A stretch of DNA of 64,000 nt from CAVVIH01 sp963748295 (GTDB lineage Bacteria; Acidobacteriota; Vicinamibacteria; Vicinamibacterales; 2-12-FULL-66-21), in assembly GCA_963748295.1 (NCBI GenBank), contig CAVVIH010000001.1, positions 186,001 to 250,000 on the forward strand. Direction: 5' to 3'. The notes beneath the pieces were generated by a model. It was not told the DNA's origin, made no database searches, and worked only from the letters and a program-made list of their open reading frames with translations. Shown here piece after piece: positions 44,464-54,824 of the stretch (its first letter is position 1; each line of letters begins with the position of its first letter). The position numbers and the translations under genes are program-made.

Positions 44464-46997
44464 CTAGAGGTTTCGGACAGCCGTTTCAATTTGTTCCGCA
44501 AGGCTGGCGTAGTCGTTGCCCTTCAGCAACATAGGGGCACCGAACGCGACCCGTGCGATTCCCCTTGCGGGGAACTTCCACTTCTGATGGAGGATACGGT
44601 CGAGCCCCTCGAGCCTGACCGGGATCACGGGGATACTCCAGCCGCGCGGCAATCATCGCCGCCCCCGGCTGGAACCGGCTGATCTCGCCTTCCTGCGTCC
44701 GCCGACCTTCCGGATAGATCAGAATCGAAAACCCATCCGCGACCAGCTCACCGATGTAGCGCAGCGTCTGCCGTGTGCCCGACTCTCGCTGAGGCAGCGG
44801 GAATGCGTTGAAGAACATCGACGCCAGGTAGTAGTTCAGGCTGTTCGAGATGTAGTCCCGCGTTCCGAACTGCTCCGGATAGAAGTGCGCCTTGAAGAAC
44901 TCCTTCGCCATCGCCGGCGCCACGCGGTAGCGCCATTCAGCCGGAAGCGCGTCGAGGATCACCGGCGTATCGAGGTGACTCTGATGGTTGGCGGCAAAGA
45001 TGACCGGGCCCTTCGCGTTTCTAACGTGTTCGAGCCCTTCGACTTTCGAGCTCACGAAGACACGGCCGAGCGGCAGGATCCAGGTCGGCAGGCTGGCCCG
45101 GCGCAGCGCGCGGGCCGGCAGCGAGCGGTTCCACGACGGGAAGGCGATCGTTTCGGCGGCGGTCATCGCCGCCGCCGCGGCGCCTTCGAGCGGCTGAGTG
45201 AGCGGCGCGAGATCGCCGACTGTCCGCGCCGCCGCAAAGCGTGACTCGTCGATCGTGACCTGAAACGCCTCTTCCAGCGCCATCATCAGCTCGACGCGCT
45301 CGAGCGAGCTCAGGCCGAGCTCTTCGATCGTCGTCGTCCGCGACGACCGCCCGTGCCGGGCGCGAAGCGCGCGATGACCGATTCGACGGTTCGCGATCCC
45401 GCGCCGGCGCCGCTCTCGCGCCGGCCGTGTTCGCCGGTCAGCCACTGCTTGAGTTCCCGGCGCTTCAGTTTTCGCGTGCCTTCGGTTCGCGGCAGCTCCG
45501 CGCCGGTCCAGACCGCCGCGGCGCGGATTCTCTGATGGTCCGCAAGCTGCGCGTTCGCCGCGCGAAGCACGTCGTCCACCGCGGTGCCCGGCTCGAGCAC
45601 GAGGACCGCGTGCACGCGCTCCGAGGCCGCGCCCGCCGTCGAGGCGCCGACGACCGCCGAGTCGCGAACGCCGGGCAGCGCGTTCAGCACGCGCTCGACA
45701 TCTTCCGGAAAGACGTTCAGGCCTTCCGGCGTGACGATCATCTCCTTCTTGCGGCCGCGGATGTGCAGCTGGCCTTTGTCGTCGAGCTCGCCGATGTCGC
45801 CGGTATGGAACCAGCCGTCGCGGAACGCCGATGCGCGTCTCCTCCGGCGCGTTGAAATAGCCGCGGGTGACGTTCTCGCCGCGCACGAGGATCTCGCCGT
45901 CGTCGGCGATCTTCACCTCCACGCCGGTGATCGGCTTGCCGACTGCGCCGCGCGCCGCATGGAACGGGTGATTCAGCGTGACAATCGGCGCCGTCTCGGT
46001 GAGCCCGTAACCCTGGACGACCAGAAACCCGAGCCGACCCCAGAACGCTTCCAGCTCCGGATCGAGCGGCGCCGCGCCGACCACGAACGCCCAGAACTTG
46101 AACCCGAACAGCCGATGCACGCTCGCGGTATTTCCACCAGCGCATCGCCCAGTGCATCTTGCCCGGCGAATGGCTCGGCCGCATCCGGCGACAGACCGCA
46201 GCACGTGATCGCGCAGCACTTCGAGCATCTTCGGCACGCAGACGAGCACCGAGATGCGGCGCTCGCGGATCTGCGCGGACGATGTCGTCGGGGGAGTAGC
46301 TCCGGGTGAAGACGACCAGTCCCGGCAGCATCGGCGGGACGAACGTCGCCATCGCCTGTCCGAACATGTGGCTGAGCGGCAGCAGGTTGAGAAACCGGAC
46401 CGGCAGGAACGGCTTCGCGTAGTGCTTGTATTTCTGCATCTCCCGTTCGATCGGGACGATGTTGGCGAGCACGTTGCGATGGGTGATCACGACGCCCTTG
46501 GGATCGGCGGTGGCGCCGGAGGTGAAAATGATTTCCGCGGTGTCGTCGGCGGTGATGGCGGGCGCGGCGGCGGCGGTGACGTCGCCACCGGGCTCGTGGG
46601 GCGCCCGCAGGTCCGAGAGGCTCCAGATCGGCCGCGCTCCATCGAGCGACGCGCGATCGACCACGTCGCCGACGAGGATCGCGCGCGCGTCCACGATCTC
46701 GGCGACACGGGTCAGGAACGCCGCCGACGTGCGGTAGTCGATCGGCACCAGCACCACGCCTTCGAGCAGGCATCCCCAGAAGGCGATGATCCACTCCGGC
46801 CGGTTCTCGCTCCAGATCGCAACCGATTGACCCTTGGCGACCGCGGCCGATCTCAGCCGCGCGGCGAACGCATGGGCGGCGCGGGCGACGTCGGCGTACG
46901 AATAGGACCACGTCCGGTAGCCGTCGTCGTATGTGAGGAAATCGCCGCTGGTCGCTGACAGGTCCGAGAAGAAATCAATCAGCGTGCGCCGCGTCAT
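44464..46997 (-). CDS. Acyl-AMP ligase, acyl carrier and acyltransferase in one protein (several frameshifts)
   Basis: About 844 residues with three enzyme parts. Part 1 is an AMP-forming acyl-CoA/ACP synthetase: AEIIFTSGATADPKGVVITH (P-loop), then after breaks near 46270 and 46140 FWAFVVGAAPLDPELEAFWG, VVQGYGLTETAPIVTLNHPF, and after another near 45835 VTPEGLNVFPEDVERVLNAL and TRKLKRRELKQWL. Part 2 is a carrier domain: IEELGLSSLERVELMMALEE with the phosphopantetheine Ser. Part 3 is a PlsC-type acyltransferase with FAANHQSHLDTPVILD (HX4D) and LIYPEGRRTQEGEI. A last break near 44640 leads to the stop at 44464. It could activate, carry and transfer a fatty acid to a lysolipid. Confidence 0.82.
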
Positions 46998-47022
46998 TCT
47001 GCTGAATTATGATTGAAATCGA

Positions 47023-48372
47023 ATGGCGCTCCCGCCAGTTTTTGCAGCCAGCGCGCTCTACGACAACCTGCTGCAGGCCGCGCTGCGTCAGTTCTTCGGC
47101 CGCGCGACCTTCGAGACAGAGCCGATCCCGTCGCTGTCGTCGGACGGGCGGCTGGCGATCGAGCCGACGAACGATCCGTCCGTTCTGTCGATTCGCTGGT
47201 TCGGATCGCGGCACGTGCTGCACGTGCCGAGCCGGCGTCCGTTCACCGCGCACGAGGTGAATCTGGCGCTGGCGATCGGTTCGGTGCTCGCGAGCCGCTA
47301 TCGCGCGATCTTCGACCCGAAGCAGATGCTCGAGCGCGGCGACCTGTTCCGCGGCGCCATCGAGGATCGGTATGTCGCCGCCTACCTGGACATCATCGAC
47401 CGCCCGGATCGGCCGCCCAAGCGCGCCGACCTGGTTGCGAGCGCGATCGAGGTCATGCGCGTCGCCGCGCTCTCGAGTTACGAGAACCGGCCGATCTCCT
47501 CGGGCGCGCTGCTGCTCGACGCCGAGCGCGACAGCGAGCACGTGATCCAGCCAACCGCGCCCGAACTCCAGTACAAGTATTCGCCGGCGCTGACCGGCAT
47601 CAAGAGCTTCTTCCGCATCTGCGACGGACTGCAGACGCTGTTCCTCGTCAACAACGTGGGGACGGTGCTCGACATCGTCGAAGTGGCGCGTTACGCGAAG
47701 CCGGGCGAGCTCGAAGTGCCGAATCCGTCGCAATACAAGGCGCACGCGCTGGCGACGGCGAACAACCTGACGATCTGCGTCGTGCTCAGCCCGTCGCACG
47801 AGATCAAGATCTTCGCCGGCGGCGTGCAGGTGTTCAGCTTCCGCAACGCGCGGTGGCACCTGCTCGACATCCAGGCGAAGTACGACATGTGGGAAACGTC
47901 GGTCGGCAACCGCGCGCTGGCCGAGCGGCTGTTCCAGACCGCGCTCGATCTCGCCGATGCCCGCGAGGGCGCGCTGTTCGTCGTCCTGAGGGATCCGCAA
48001 CGGGATCTGGGGCAGCTCGTCGCGCCGGCCGACCGCCTCGACTTCATCCGGCCGCCGATTGGAGAGACGCTCAACCGGCCGCAGCTGCTGCACATGCTCA
48101 ACGGGCGCACCGCGGTCGGCATCGACCCCGCGGTGCTCGCGAGCCTCGCCAAGACGGACGGCGCGACCGTCATGGACAATGCCGGGCGCCTGCTCGCGGT
48201 CGGCGCGATTCTCCTGCACAGCGAACCGCCGGAGCCGCACTCGAGCCTCGCGGTCGAAGGCGCACGAACGACCGCGGCGATGGCCGCCGGGCGGTTTGGC
48301 TCGGTGTTGAAGGTCAGCGAGGACGGCCTCGTCACCTTCTACGACAACAGCGAGAGGATTTGGGACATCTGA
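47023..48372 (+). CDS. Protein with C-terminal DisA-like (DAC) domain
   Basis: An intact 449-residue protein. The N-terminal 300 residues (ALRQFFGRATFETEPIPSLS and onwards) resemble the sensor-type regions fused to DAC domains but were not firmly recognised. The C-terminal part reads LAKTDGATVMDNAGRLLAVG, ILLHSEPPE, then EGARTTAAMAAGRFGSVLKV and SEDGLVTFYDN. The DGA motif of diadenylate cyclases is present; the RHR motif (normally GTRHRAA) is changed to GARTTAA. It may make or bind c-di-AMP or a related nucleotide, or may be inactive. Its start lies only 25 bp from the divergent acyl-ligase gene; its stop overlaps the epimerase start. Confidence 0.7.
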   Translation: MALPPVFAASALYDNLLQAALRQFFGRATFETEPIPSLSSDGRLAIEPTNDPSVLSIRWFGSRHVLHVPSRRPFTAHEVNLALAIGSVLASRYRAIFDPKQMLERGDLFRGAIEDRYVAAYLDIIDRPDRPPKRADLVASAIEVMRVAALSSYENRPISSGALLLDAERDSEHVIQPTAPELQYKYSPALTGIKSFFRICDGLQTLFLVNNVGTVLDIVEVARYAKPGELEVPNPSQYKAHALATANNLTICVVLSPSHEIKIFAGGVQVFSFRNARWHLLDIQAKYDMWETSVGNRALAERLFQTALDLADAREGALFVVLRDPQRDLGQLVAPADRLDFIRPPIGETLNRPQLLHMLNGRTAVGIDPAVLASLAKTDGATVMDNAGRLLAVGAILLHSEPPEPHSSLAVEGARTTAAMAAGRFGSVLKVSEDGLVTFYDNSERIWDI

Positions 48373-49269
48373 TGCGGATTTTTCTGACCGGCGGGACGGG
48401 TTACATCGGGTCGGCGGTGCTGGACGCGCTGATGCGCGGCGGACATCGCGTCGATGCGCTCGTGCGCAACAGCGAGAAGGCGGCCGAAGCGCAGGCGCGC
48501 GGCGCCACGCCGGTGCTGGGCGACCTGTCGGAGCCCGCGAGCTACGCCGATGCGGTCGCGGCGGCGGACGGGGCCATTCACACCGCTTACGAGTACTCGC
48601 CGCGCGGACGGGACGTCGACGCGGCTGCGATCGACGCGATCCTTTCGGCGCCGGCGAAGCCGGGACGATTCATGATTTACACGTCGGGCGTCTGGGTGCT
48701 TGGCGCATGCCCGTCGCCGGTGGACGAATCCGCGGCGCCGAATCCGGCCGAGCTGGTCGTCGTGGCGCCCGGCGCACGAGCGACGCGTGCTTGCGGGGGC
48801 TCGAGCGGCTTTCGAACCGCCGTCATCCGCCCCGGCATCGTCTATGGCGGCTCGCGAGGGATCGTCGGCGACCTGTTCAAGGATGCCGCGAACGGCCTGG
48901 TCCGCGTGATCGGCAACGGCGACAACCACTGGCCGCTGGTCTACGAACGCGACCTCGGCGAGCTGTATCTGCGGCTGGCGGCGCATTCCGACGCCTCAGG
49001 CGTCTTCCACGCGAACGACGAGGGGGACGAACGGGTCAACGACCTCGTCGCGGCGATCGGCGAGCACGTGCCGATCCGGCCGAGCGTCCGGCGCGTTCCG
49101 CTCGCCGAGGCACGGCAAAAGCTGGGCCGTACGCCGACGCGCTCGCCCTGGATCAGAAGCGTTCGCAGCCCGCGGGCGCGTGCGATCGGCTGGAGCCGTC
49201 GCTGCGCTCGGTGGCGGGCAACGCGGCGCGCCTGTTCGACGAGTGGCGGAGCGGCCGCGAAGAGCGTGA
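48372..49269 (+). CDS. NAD(P)-dependent epimerase/dehydratase-type protein (frameshifted)
   Basis: A Rossmann-fold protein of about 298 residues. FLTGGTGYIGSAVLDALMRG is the dinucleotide site; VLGDLSEPASYADAVAAADG and GFRTAVIRPGIVYGGSRGIV are typical of extended SDRs. A pair of compensating breaks near 48760-48800 hides WRPAHERRVLA, and more breaks near 49135-49195 separate LGPYADALALDQ from RSPRARAIGW and AGNAARLFDEWRS. The ATG shares a base with the preceding stop (TGATG). The stop used here (TGA 49267-49269) depends on the last frame. Substrate unknown. Confidence 0.8.
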
Positions 49270-49270
49270 C

Positions 49271-49920
49271 CTACTTGAACGACACGCCGGCGCTGACGAC
49301 CATCAGCGTCACCTTCGGATACGCAGGCCGGCCGTGCTCGCTTCCTGTCCGTCTGATCGCGTAGAAGCGCAGGTCGAACGTAAAGGCCAGGTGGTCCTTC
49401 GCGAACCAGCGCGCGCCGCCGCCGTAGTTCAGCACCCGATGCTGCCATCCGCCTCGGCGACCGGATCGTCCTCGCGCTCGGTCGTGAAGCTGCCCCAGCC
49501 CAATCCGCCGCTCAGGTAGCTCCAGCCCTTGCCGGTTCCAAAGTTCAGCGACACCTGCGGCGATACCGTGGAGAAGTGCGTTTGCACCGTGGGGCCGTCC
49601 ACGCCGGTGTCGTCCTCCGCCTCGAGCGTGTTGCTCGCGCCGCTGAACAGAATCTCGCCGCCGAGTCCCAGCGTCACGCGTCCCATGCGGACGGGATACC
49701 AGTGGACGCCGCCGGCGAGACCGAGGCCGCGGGCCGGCATGTTCGTCGTGCTCACGCCGAGCGCCGAGGCGACGTCGGCATTCTCCTTGAAGCGCGGCAG
49801 CGCGACCCGCGCGTCGACGGCGACGGGACCGATCGGTTCCGGCGTCTGTGCGAGCGACACGACTGGGAGCAGGAGCAGGGAACAGAGCAAATACGCAATA
49901 CGCATCGGTGTGTCGGTCAT
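49271..49920 (-). CDS. Outer-membrane beta-barrel protein (frameshifted)
   Basis: About 216 residues. A signal peptide (MRIAYLLCSLLLLPVVSLAQ) is followed by strands such as VAVDARVALPRFKENADVAS, LGLAGGVHWYPVRMGRVTLG, TVSPQVSLNFGTGKGWSYLS and, after a break near 49435, VLNYGGGARWFAKDHLAFTF and TLMVVSAGVSFK with an aromatic C-terminus. The size fits an eight-stranded OmpA-type barrel. ATG 49920 overlaps the cca stop (ATGA); the second ATG at 49905 starts the signal peptide directly. Function is not known. Confidence 0.75.
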
Positions 49921-51279
49921 GAGCGAAGGAGCTCGCGCGCGGCAGCGAGCCCGTCGTCGAGGGTGGTCACCCGCCCATCCAGCTGACGTTCGTAGATTTC
50001 CTTCAGCAGCCGGCCCATGCCGGGTCCCGGCGGCACGCCGAGCTCCAGCAGGTGGCGTCCTTTCACGATCGGCTCGGGCGGGGCATGCTCGACGCCGAGC
50101 GCGCGCGCGCGCTCGATGAACCATCGGATCCCGGAACAATCGAACTTCCCCGTGCGGCCGAGACAATCCGATTCGGCGACCCGCGCCAGCAGTTCGAGAT
50201 CGACCTTCTGCGACAGGCGCCGGAACGCGCCGTCGCCCACCGGCGTCTTCGATTTGAAGAAGGCGTTCGGGGCAAGGTGATTCGCCACGATCCCCACGAC
50301 CTGGCCGCGCACGTCGAAGCCGCCGATCGAGTGCACGTTCAGCCGATCGAGCAGCGCCAGCGTCGGCGGCACGCCTTCCTGTTCGTGCTCCATCGATCGG
50401 ATGCGGCCGTCGAGGACCGCGGTCGTCGGCGGCTTGCCGAGATCGTGACACACGGCGCCAAGCATGACGGTGACCTGCTTCGGCTTGTCGAGATCGTCGA
50501 TCCGCGTGCGCGCCTGATCGATCACCATCAGCGTGTGCACCCAGACGTCGCCTTCGGGGTGCCACTCGGGTTCCTGCGGGCACCCGACCATCGCGCGCAT
50601 CTCGGGGAACAGCCGGTCGATCACGCCCAGCTCCAGTGCGAGCTCGAAACCTCTTGACGGCCGCGGCGCGCGCAGCAGCAGTTTCTCGACTTCACCCCAG
50701 ACGCGCTCGGCCGGCAGGTCGTCCAGTGGCAGGCGCCGGCACAACTCCATGGTCCCGGGATCCATCTCGAGCTCGAAACGTCCGGCGAACTGGACGCCGC
50801 GCAGCACGCGCAGGCTGTCGTCCGCGAACGTGCGCGGATCGACGGCCCGCAGCAGCTTGCGCTCGAGCAGGTCCGTCCTGCCGTCGAATGGATCCAGGTA
50901 CTCCTCGCCGAGCGGATCCCACGCGACTGCGTTGACCGTGAAGTCCCGCCGGCGCGCCGCCTCCTCGACTGACATCGACGGGTCGCCGGTCACCTCGAAT
51001 CCACGATGTCCGGCTCCTACCTTCGAGTCGCGGCGGGGCAGCGCGACGTCCACGTCGGCAACCTTGAACACGGTGAAGCTCTCGCCGACGACGTTGAGGC
51101 TGCCGAAGCGCTGAAGGATCTCTCGCAGCCGCCCGGCGCGGCACCCCGAACACTTCGACGTCGACGTCCTTCGACGGGATGCCGAGCAGTCGATCGCGCA
51201 CCCAGCCGCCCACGAACAGGGCGCGGCCGCCCTCGTCCTTGACCGCACGCGCGATCGCGACAGCCGTCTCGATGCTCAT
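49917..51279 (-). CDS. cca: tRNA nucleotidyltransferase / poly(A) polymerase family with HD domain (frameshift near N-terminus)
   Basis: Adds or repairs the CCA end of tRNAs. ATG 51279 opens IETAVAIARAVKDEGGRALF and VGGWVRDRLLGIPSKDVDVE, the nucleotidyltransferase GG..RD...DVD motif; a break near 51135 joins this to RLREILQRFGSLNVVGESF. Then RRDFTVNAVAWDPLGEEYLD, DPFDGRTDL, and SLRVLRGVQFAGRFELEMD are the RNA-binding and neck motifs. A C-terminal HD domain (VMLGAVCHDLGKPPTTAV) may give phosphatase activity. About 453 residues is normal. It overlaps the SDR stop and the OMP start by four bases each. Confidence 0.9.
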
Positions 51280-52086
51280 TCCGGCTGCTGGACGCTGGAC
51301 TTACGCCGCCGGTCGTATCGGCGCATCAAGGAATCGGTCAGCTTCGGCGCGACGGCGTTGAGGATCGGCAAGGCTCTCGACACCCTGTGCGGGTAGATCT
51401 CGGGACGGGGATGGCGAATGCAGTCGACGATGACCCGCGCGACGTGATCGACGGTCTGCCGGGGCCCGAGGCCGGAGATGTCGTGCCCGTAATCACGCGA
51501 CATCGCGCTGCGGAACTCTGTTTCCGTCGAGATCGGGAACACGGCGCTCACGTGGATGTCGCTGCCGGCGAACTCCGATCGCAACGACTCGGCGAAGCCG
51601 GCCTGCGCCGCCTTGGTCGCGCAGTAGCCGCTCATCAGCCCGATGCCGCGGCGGCCGACGATCGACGAGATGATCAAGAGGTGGCCGCGCCCCTGCTTCC
51701 TGAAAATCGGGAGCGCGGCGCGGGCGCCGAAGTAGGTGCCCATGAAGTTCACGTCCATCATCCGCCGCATGATGTCGGGCGGCGTTTCTTCGACCGTTCC
51801 GTAGATAGCCGAACCCGGCATTGCAGATCATGATGTCGAGCGAGCCGAACGCCTCGACCGCGCGCGCCGACGAACCGCGCCACTCCTCCTCGACGGTGAC
51901 GTCGCCGGTGACCGCTTCGGCGCGGCCACCGGCGGCGCGGATCCGTTCGGCGGCGCGCTCGAGTCGATCGGTGCGCCGCGCGCCAAGGACGACCGCGACG
52001 CCTTCGCGGGCGAGATGTTCGGCGCAGGCCAGGCCGATGCCGGACGAAGCGCCGGTGATCGCGGCGACGCGGTTCGCGAGCGTCAT
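51276..52086 (-). CDS. Short-chain dehydrogenase/reductase (frameshift mid-gene)
   Basis: A classical SDR of about 269 residues. VAAITGASSGIGLACAEHLA is the NAD(P) site, GSLDIMICNAG the NAG motif, and after a break near 51800 LLIISSIVGRRGIGLMSGYC with ATKAAQAGFAESLRSEF gives the Ser-Tyr-Lys catalytic set (YCATK). The C-terminal tail with RVSRALPILNAVAPKLTDSL is longer than in minimal SDRs. TATCAT lies six bases before the ATG, so a leaderless transcript is possible. It is the first gene of the SDR-cca-OMP operon. Confidence 0.87.
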
Positions 52087-52115
52087 CTGGCGATGATACA
52101 GTCTGGCCGACTGGC

Positions 52116-53254
52116 ATGGATCCGTCCATCTCGCTCCTGCGGCATCTCGTGTCCATCGACTCGGTCAATCCTTCGCTCGTGCCGGCGCGCGAGGCGAAGG
52201 GGCGATCGCGGCGGTGGTTGCCGAACACATGCGCCGGATTGGCCTCGCGGTCGAGATCAGGAAGTCGCGGCGGGACGGCCGAACGTGATCGGCGTGCTGG
52301 AAGGGCGTCGTCAGGACGCTCGCTGATGTTCTGCGGACACATCGATACCGTCGGCGTCGACGGCATGGATCGTCCGTTCGCGCCGGACGAAAACGGACGG
52401 CCGCCTCTACGGCCGCGGTGCGCAGGACATGAAGGGCGGCGTCGCCGCCATGATCGACGCCGCGCGCGTCGTCGCTGAGCGGCGGACTCGGACGCGGCAG
52501 GTCTGATTGTCGCGGCGGTCGTCGACGAGGAAGTACGCCAGCATCGGCGCCGATGCGCTCGTGTGCGCGTGGACGGCGGATGCGGCGGTGGTCACCGAGC
52601 CGACCGATCTGCAGATCGGCATCGGCGCACAAGGGATTCGCCTGGCTGGAAATGGAAACGCGCGGCCGCGCGGCGCACGGCAGCCGGCCGAAGGACGGCC
52701 GCGACGCGATCCTGCGCATGGGACGCGTGCTCGGCCGTCTTGAAGCGCTCGATCGCGACTTGCAGTCGCGTCCGCCGCATCCCGTCATCGGCGACCGGAT
52801 CGCTGCATGCGTCGATCATCAACGGCGGACGGGAGTGGAGCAGCTATCCGGATCGCTGCCGCCTGCAGGTCGAGCGCCGCACCATCGCCGGGGAGGATCG
52901 GCGACAGCGCGCTCGACGAGATGCAGCAGATTCTCGACGCGCTCGCCGCAGACGATCCGGAGTTCGAAGCGTCAGCGCCGATTGAATTTCTCGCGGCCGC
53001 CTTACGAGGTCGCGTCGGATCATGCGCTGCCGGTGACGCTGGCCGCTGCCGCGGCAGCGCAATCGCTGGACACGCGGGATGGTGGGAATGAGCTTCTGGA
53101 CGGATGCCGCGGTGCTGGCGGGGCGGGGATTCCCTCGGTGCTGTTCGGCCCGGGGGGCGCGGGCCTCCACAGCACCGAGGAATACGTGAATGTGGCCGAC
53201 GTGCTCGCCTGCCGCGATACGCTTGCGCGGCTTGCGGTCGACTGGTGTGGATAA
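52116..53254 (+). CDS. M20-family zinc peptidase/deacylase (many frameshifts)
   Basis: A gene of about 379 codons broken in at least eight places. Readable pieces: MDPSISLLRHLVSIDSVNPS, AVVAEHMRRIGLAVEI, SLMFCGHIDTVGVDGMDRPF (first zinc His/Asp), LYGRGAQDMKGGVAAMIDAA (bridging Asp), VAAVVDEEYASIGADAL (Glu-Glu), LEMETRGRAAHGSRPKDGRD (dimer His), SIINGGREWSSYPDRC, and IPSVLFGPGGAGLHSTEEYV (last His). All are M20 (ArgE/DapE/acetylornithine deacetylase) hallmarks. The exact substrate cannot be fixed from these pieces. It starts 30 bases from the divergent SDR. Confidence 0.82.
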
Positions 53255-53257
53255 TCA

Positions 53258-53313
53258 GCTGTCAGCCATCAGCCGCCCTGAAGCTGACAGCTGATAGCTG
53301 AGAGCTGATGGCT
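53258..53313. repeat. AGCTGTCAGC-word array between convergent genes
   Basis: CAGCTGTCAGCCATCAGC (from 53257) faces GCTGACAGCTGATAGCTGAG and GCTGATGGC words to 53313. Left and right parts are near reverse complements around GCCGCCCTGAA. It uses the same words as 41447-41520. It lies just between the M20 stop and the convergent stop of the zinc-type protein, where a bidirectional terminator would be expected. Confidence 0.8.
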
Positions 53314-53320
53314 TTGAAAC

Positions 53321-53622
53321 CTACGCGCTCTTGCGAAGCACCAGTCGCGGCTTCGAGAGCAGATGGCGGTGCGGATCGCCCTCGAAGCGGCGCCGCGGGC
53401 CGCGCCCGCTGACTTCCCACCCAGGCGTGTCGTGGCCGCACGACGTGCAGCGCATCATCACGCGGTTGCCCTCGAAGTGCAGGATGGCGTCGTGCCCGCG
53501 AAGGCCGCAGAAAGTCTGGCCGAGCCGGCTGATGATGCGTCCGACGAAACCGCCGTTCGAGGCGGTGGCTTCAGAACTGACGTCGATGACGCCGCGAGCT
53601 GCTGGGGATAGTTCGTAACCAT
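53321..53622 (-). CDS. Small zinc-finger-like protein (frameshift near N-terminus)
   Basis: About 100 residues. ATG 53622 has AGGAG seven bases upstream and reads MVTNYPQQLA; a break near 53593 leads to GVIDVSSEATASNGGFVGRI. Then come ISRLGQTFCGLRGHDAILHF and EGNRVMMRCTSCGHDTPGWE, with four cysteines/histidines (C-x4-H and CxxC-x-H) that could bind zinc, and a basic tail ending RLVLRKSA. It was found by reading the minus strand; the opposite-strand frame is a shadow. No family name was recognised. Confidence 0.7.
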
Positions 53623-53885
53623 TGGGCGCTCCTGGATCCTCCGATAAGCCCGATCTCTAGGACGCGTCCGTTTTTCGATCCGTCTCCGCCGCGTCCGTGG
53701 CTCATGAATATCAAGAGATATGCCACGGCTGGGTCATTCCCGTATCTCGAACTGAGCAAGGGACTTGGCGTGAAATCACTGATTCCGCGCGACTGACGGG
53801 TTATGTAGTCGTCCGGCTAACTGATTGACTCTCAGCGGCTCCTGAGGGGGACAGTGGGGCCAGCCGGCGGCCGAGTGGAAGACAC

Positions 53886-54824
53886 TTATCCTTCTCGCAG
53901 TAGACTTCTGATGACAAATCCGACATTTGCGGGACGTTCTCCCAGCCGACGCATGAAGTACGGGAACCATTCGCGACCGAATGGGACGTATACGCGGAGC
54001 CCGTAGCCGTCGCGGACGAGGGCGGTCTGGAGGTCGCGGCTGATGCCGTAGAGCATCTGGAACTCGCACGATTTCGGAGCAATCTGCTGTTTTGCCGCGA
54101 AATCGCGCGTCGCGGCAATCATCGCCGGATCGTGCGTGGCGATGGCCGGGTAGGTGCCACCCGTCAACAGCACCTTCATGATGTCCACGAATGCTGCGTC
54201 CACGCCGGCCTTGTCTCTGATACGCGACGCCGCGCGGTTCCTTGTAGGCGCCCTTCACCAGCCGCACACGCGCGCCGAGCTCGTTCAGGCGCCGCGACGT
54301 CTTCGACGCTGCGCGGCAGACAGGACTGCAGCACCACGCCGACGCTGCGATAGCCCTGCTGCCAGATCGTCTCGAACACGTCGAGCGTGACCTGGGTGTA
54401 CGGCGAATTCTCCATGTCGATGCGCACGAAGAACTCGTGAGTGCCCGAGGCGTCGAGAATGCGCCGCAGGTTGTCGACGCACGTCGCGCGATCGACCGTC
54501 AGCCCGAGTTGCGTCAGCTTGAGCGAGATGTTCCGGCCGATGCCGGCTTTCGCGATCGCGCTCGATCACCGTCAGGTAGGCGCGCGTCGCCTGATCGGCC
54601 TCGGCGATGCTGCCGACGCTCTCGCCGAGGTAATCGAGCGTCTGCGTCTTCCCATCCGCTTCGATCGTCCGCGCCGCGGCGATCGCTTCGTCGACGGTTT
54701 CTCCGGCGATGAAGCGCCGCGCGAAACTCTCGGCGCTGCGCATGCCGTACCGGGATGCCATTCGTTGAAGCGTCTGGCTGCCTGCGAGCGAGTGGAAGAG
54801 CGCCTTCGAGAGGCTATCGATCAT
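53886..54824 (-). CDS. Proline dehydrogenase, monofunctional (frameshifted)
   Basis: FAD enzyme that oxidises proline to pyrroline-5-carboxylate. About 312 residues, the usual size of the single-domain type. N-terminal part: SRYGMRSAESFARRFIAGET and DYLGESVGSIAEADQATRAY; after a break near 54560 and another near 54290, RIDMENSPYTQVTLDVFETI, VGVVLQSCLPR, VRLVKGAYKEP and, after a third near 54230, YPAIATHDPAMIAATRDFAA, FQMLYGISRDLQTAL and RVYVPFGREWFPYFMRRLGE. The last are the signature FAD/proline site motifs. The ATG shares a base with the GPAT stop (TGATG). Confidence 0.87.

Noticed and set aside
53633..53885. Possible gene in the 263-bp gap before proline dehydrogenase
   Set aside because: No frame with family resemblance, ribosome site or codon bias was found; the short frames present are not convincing.
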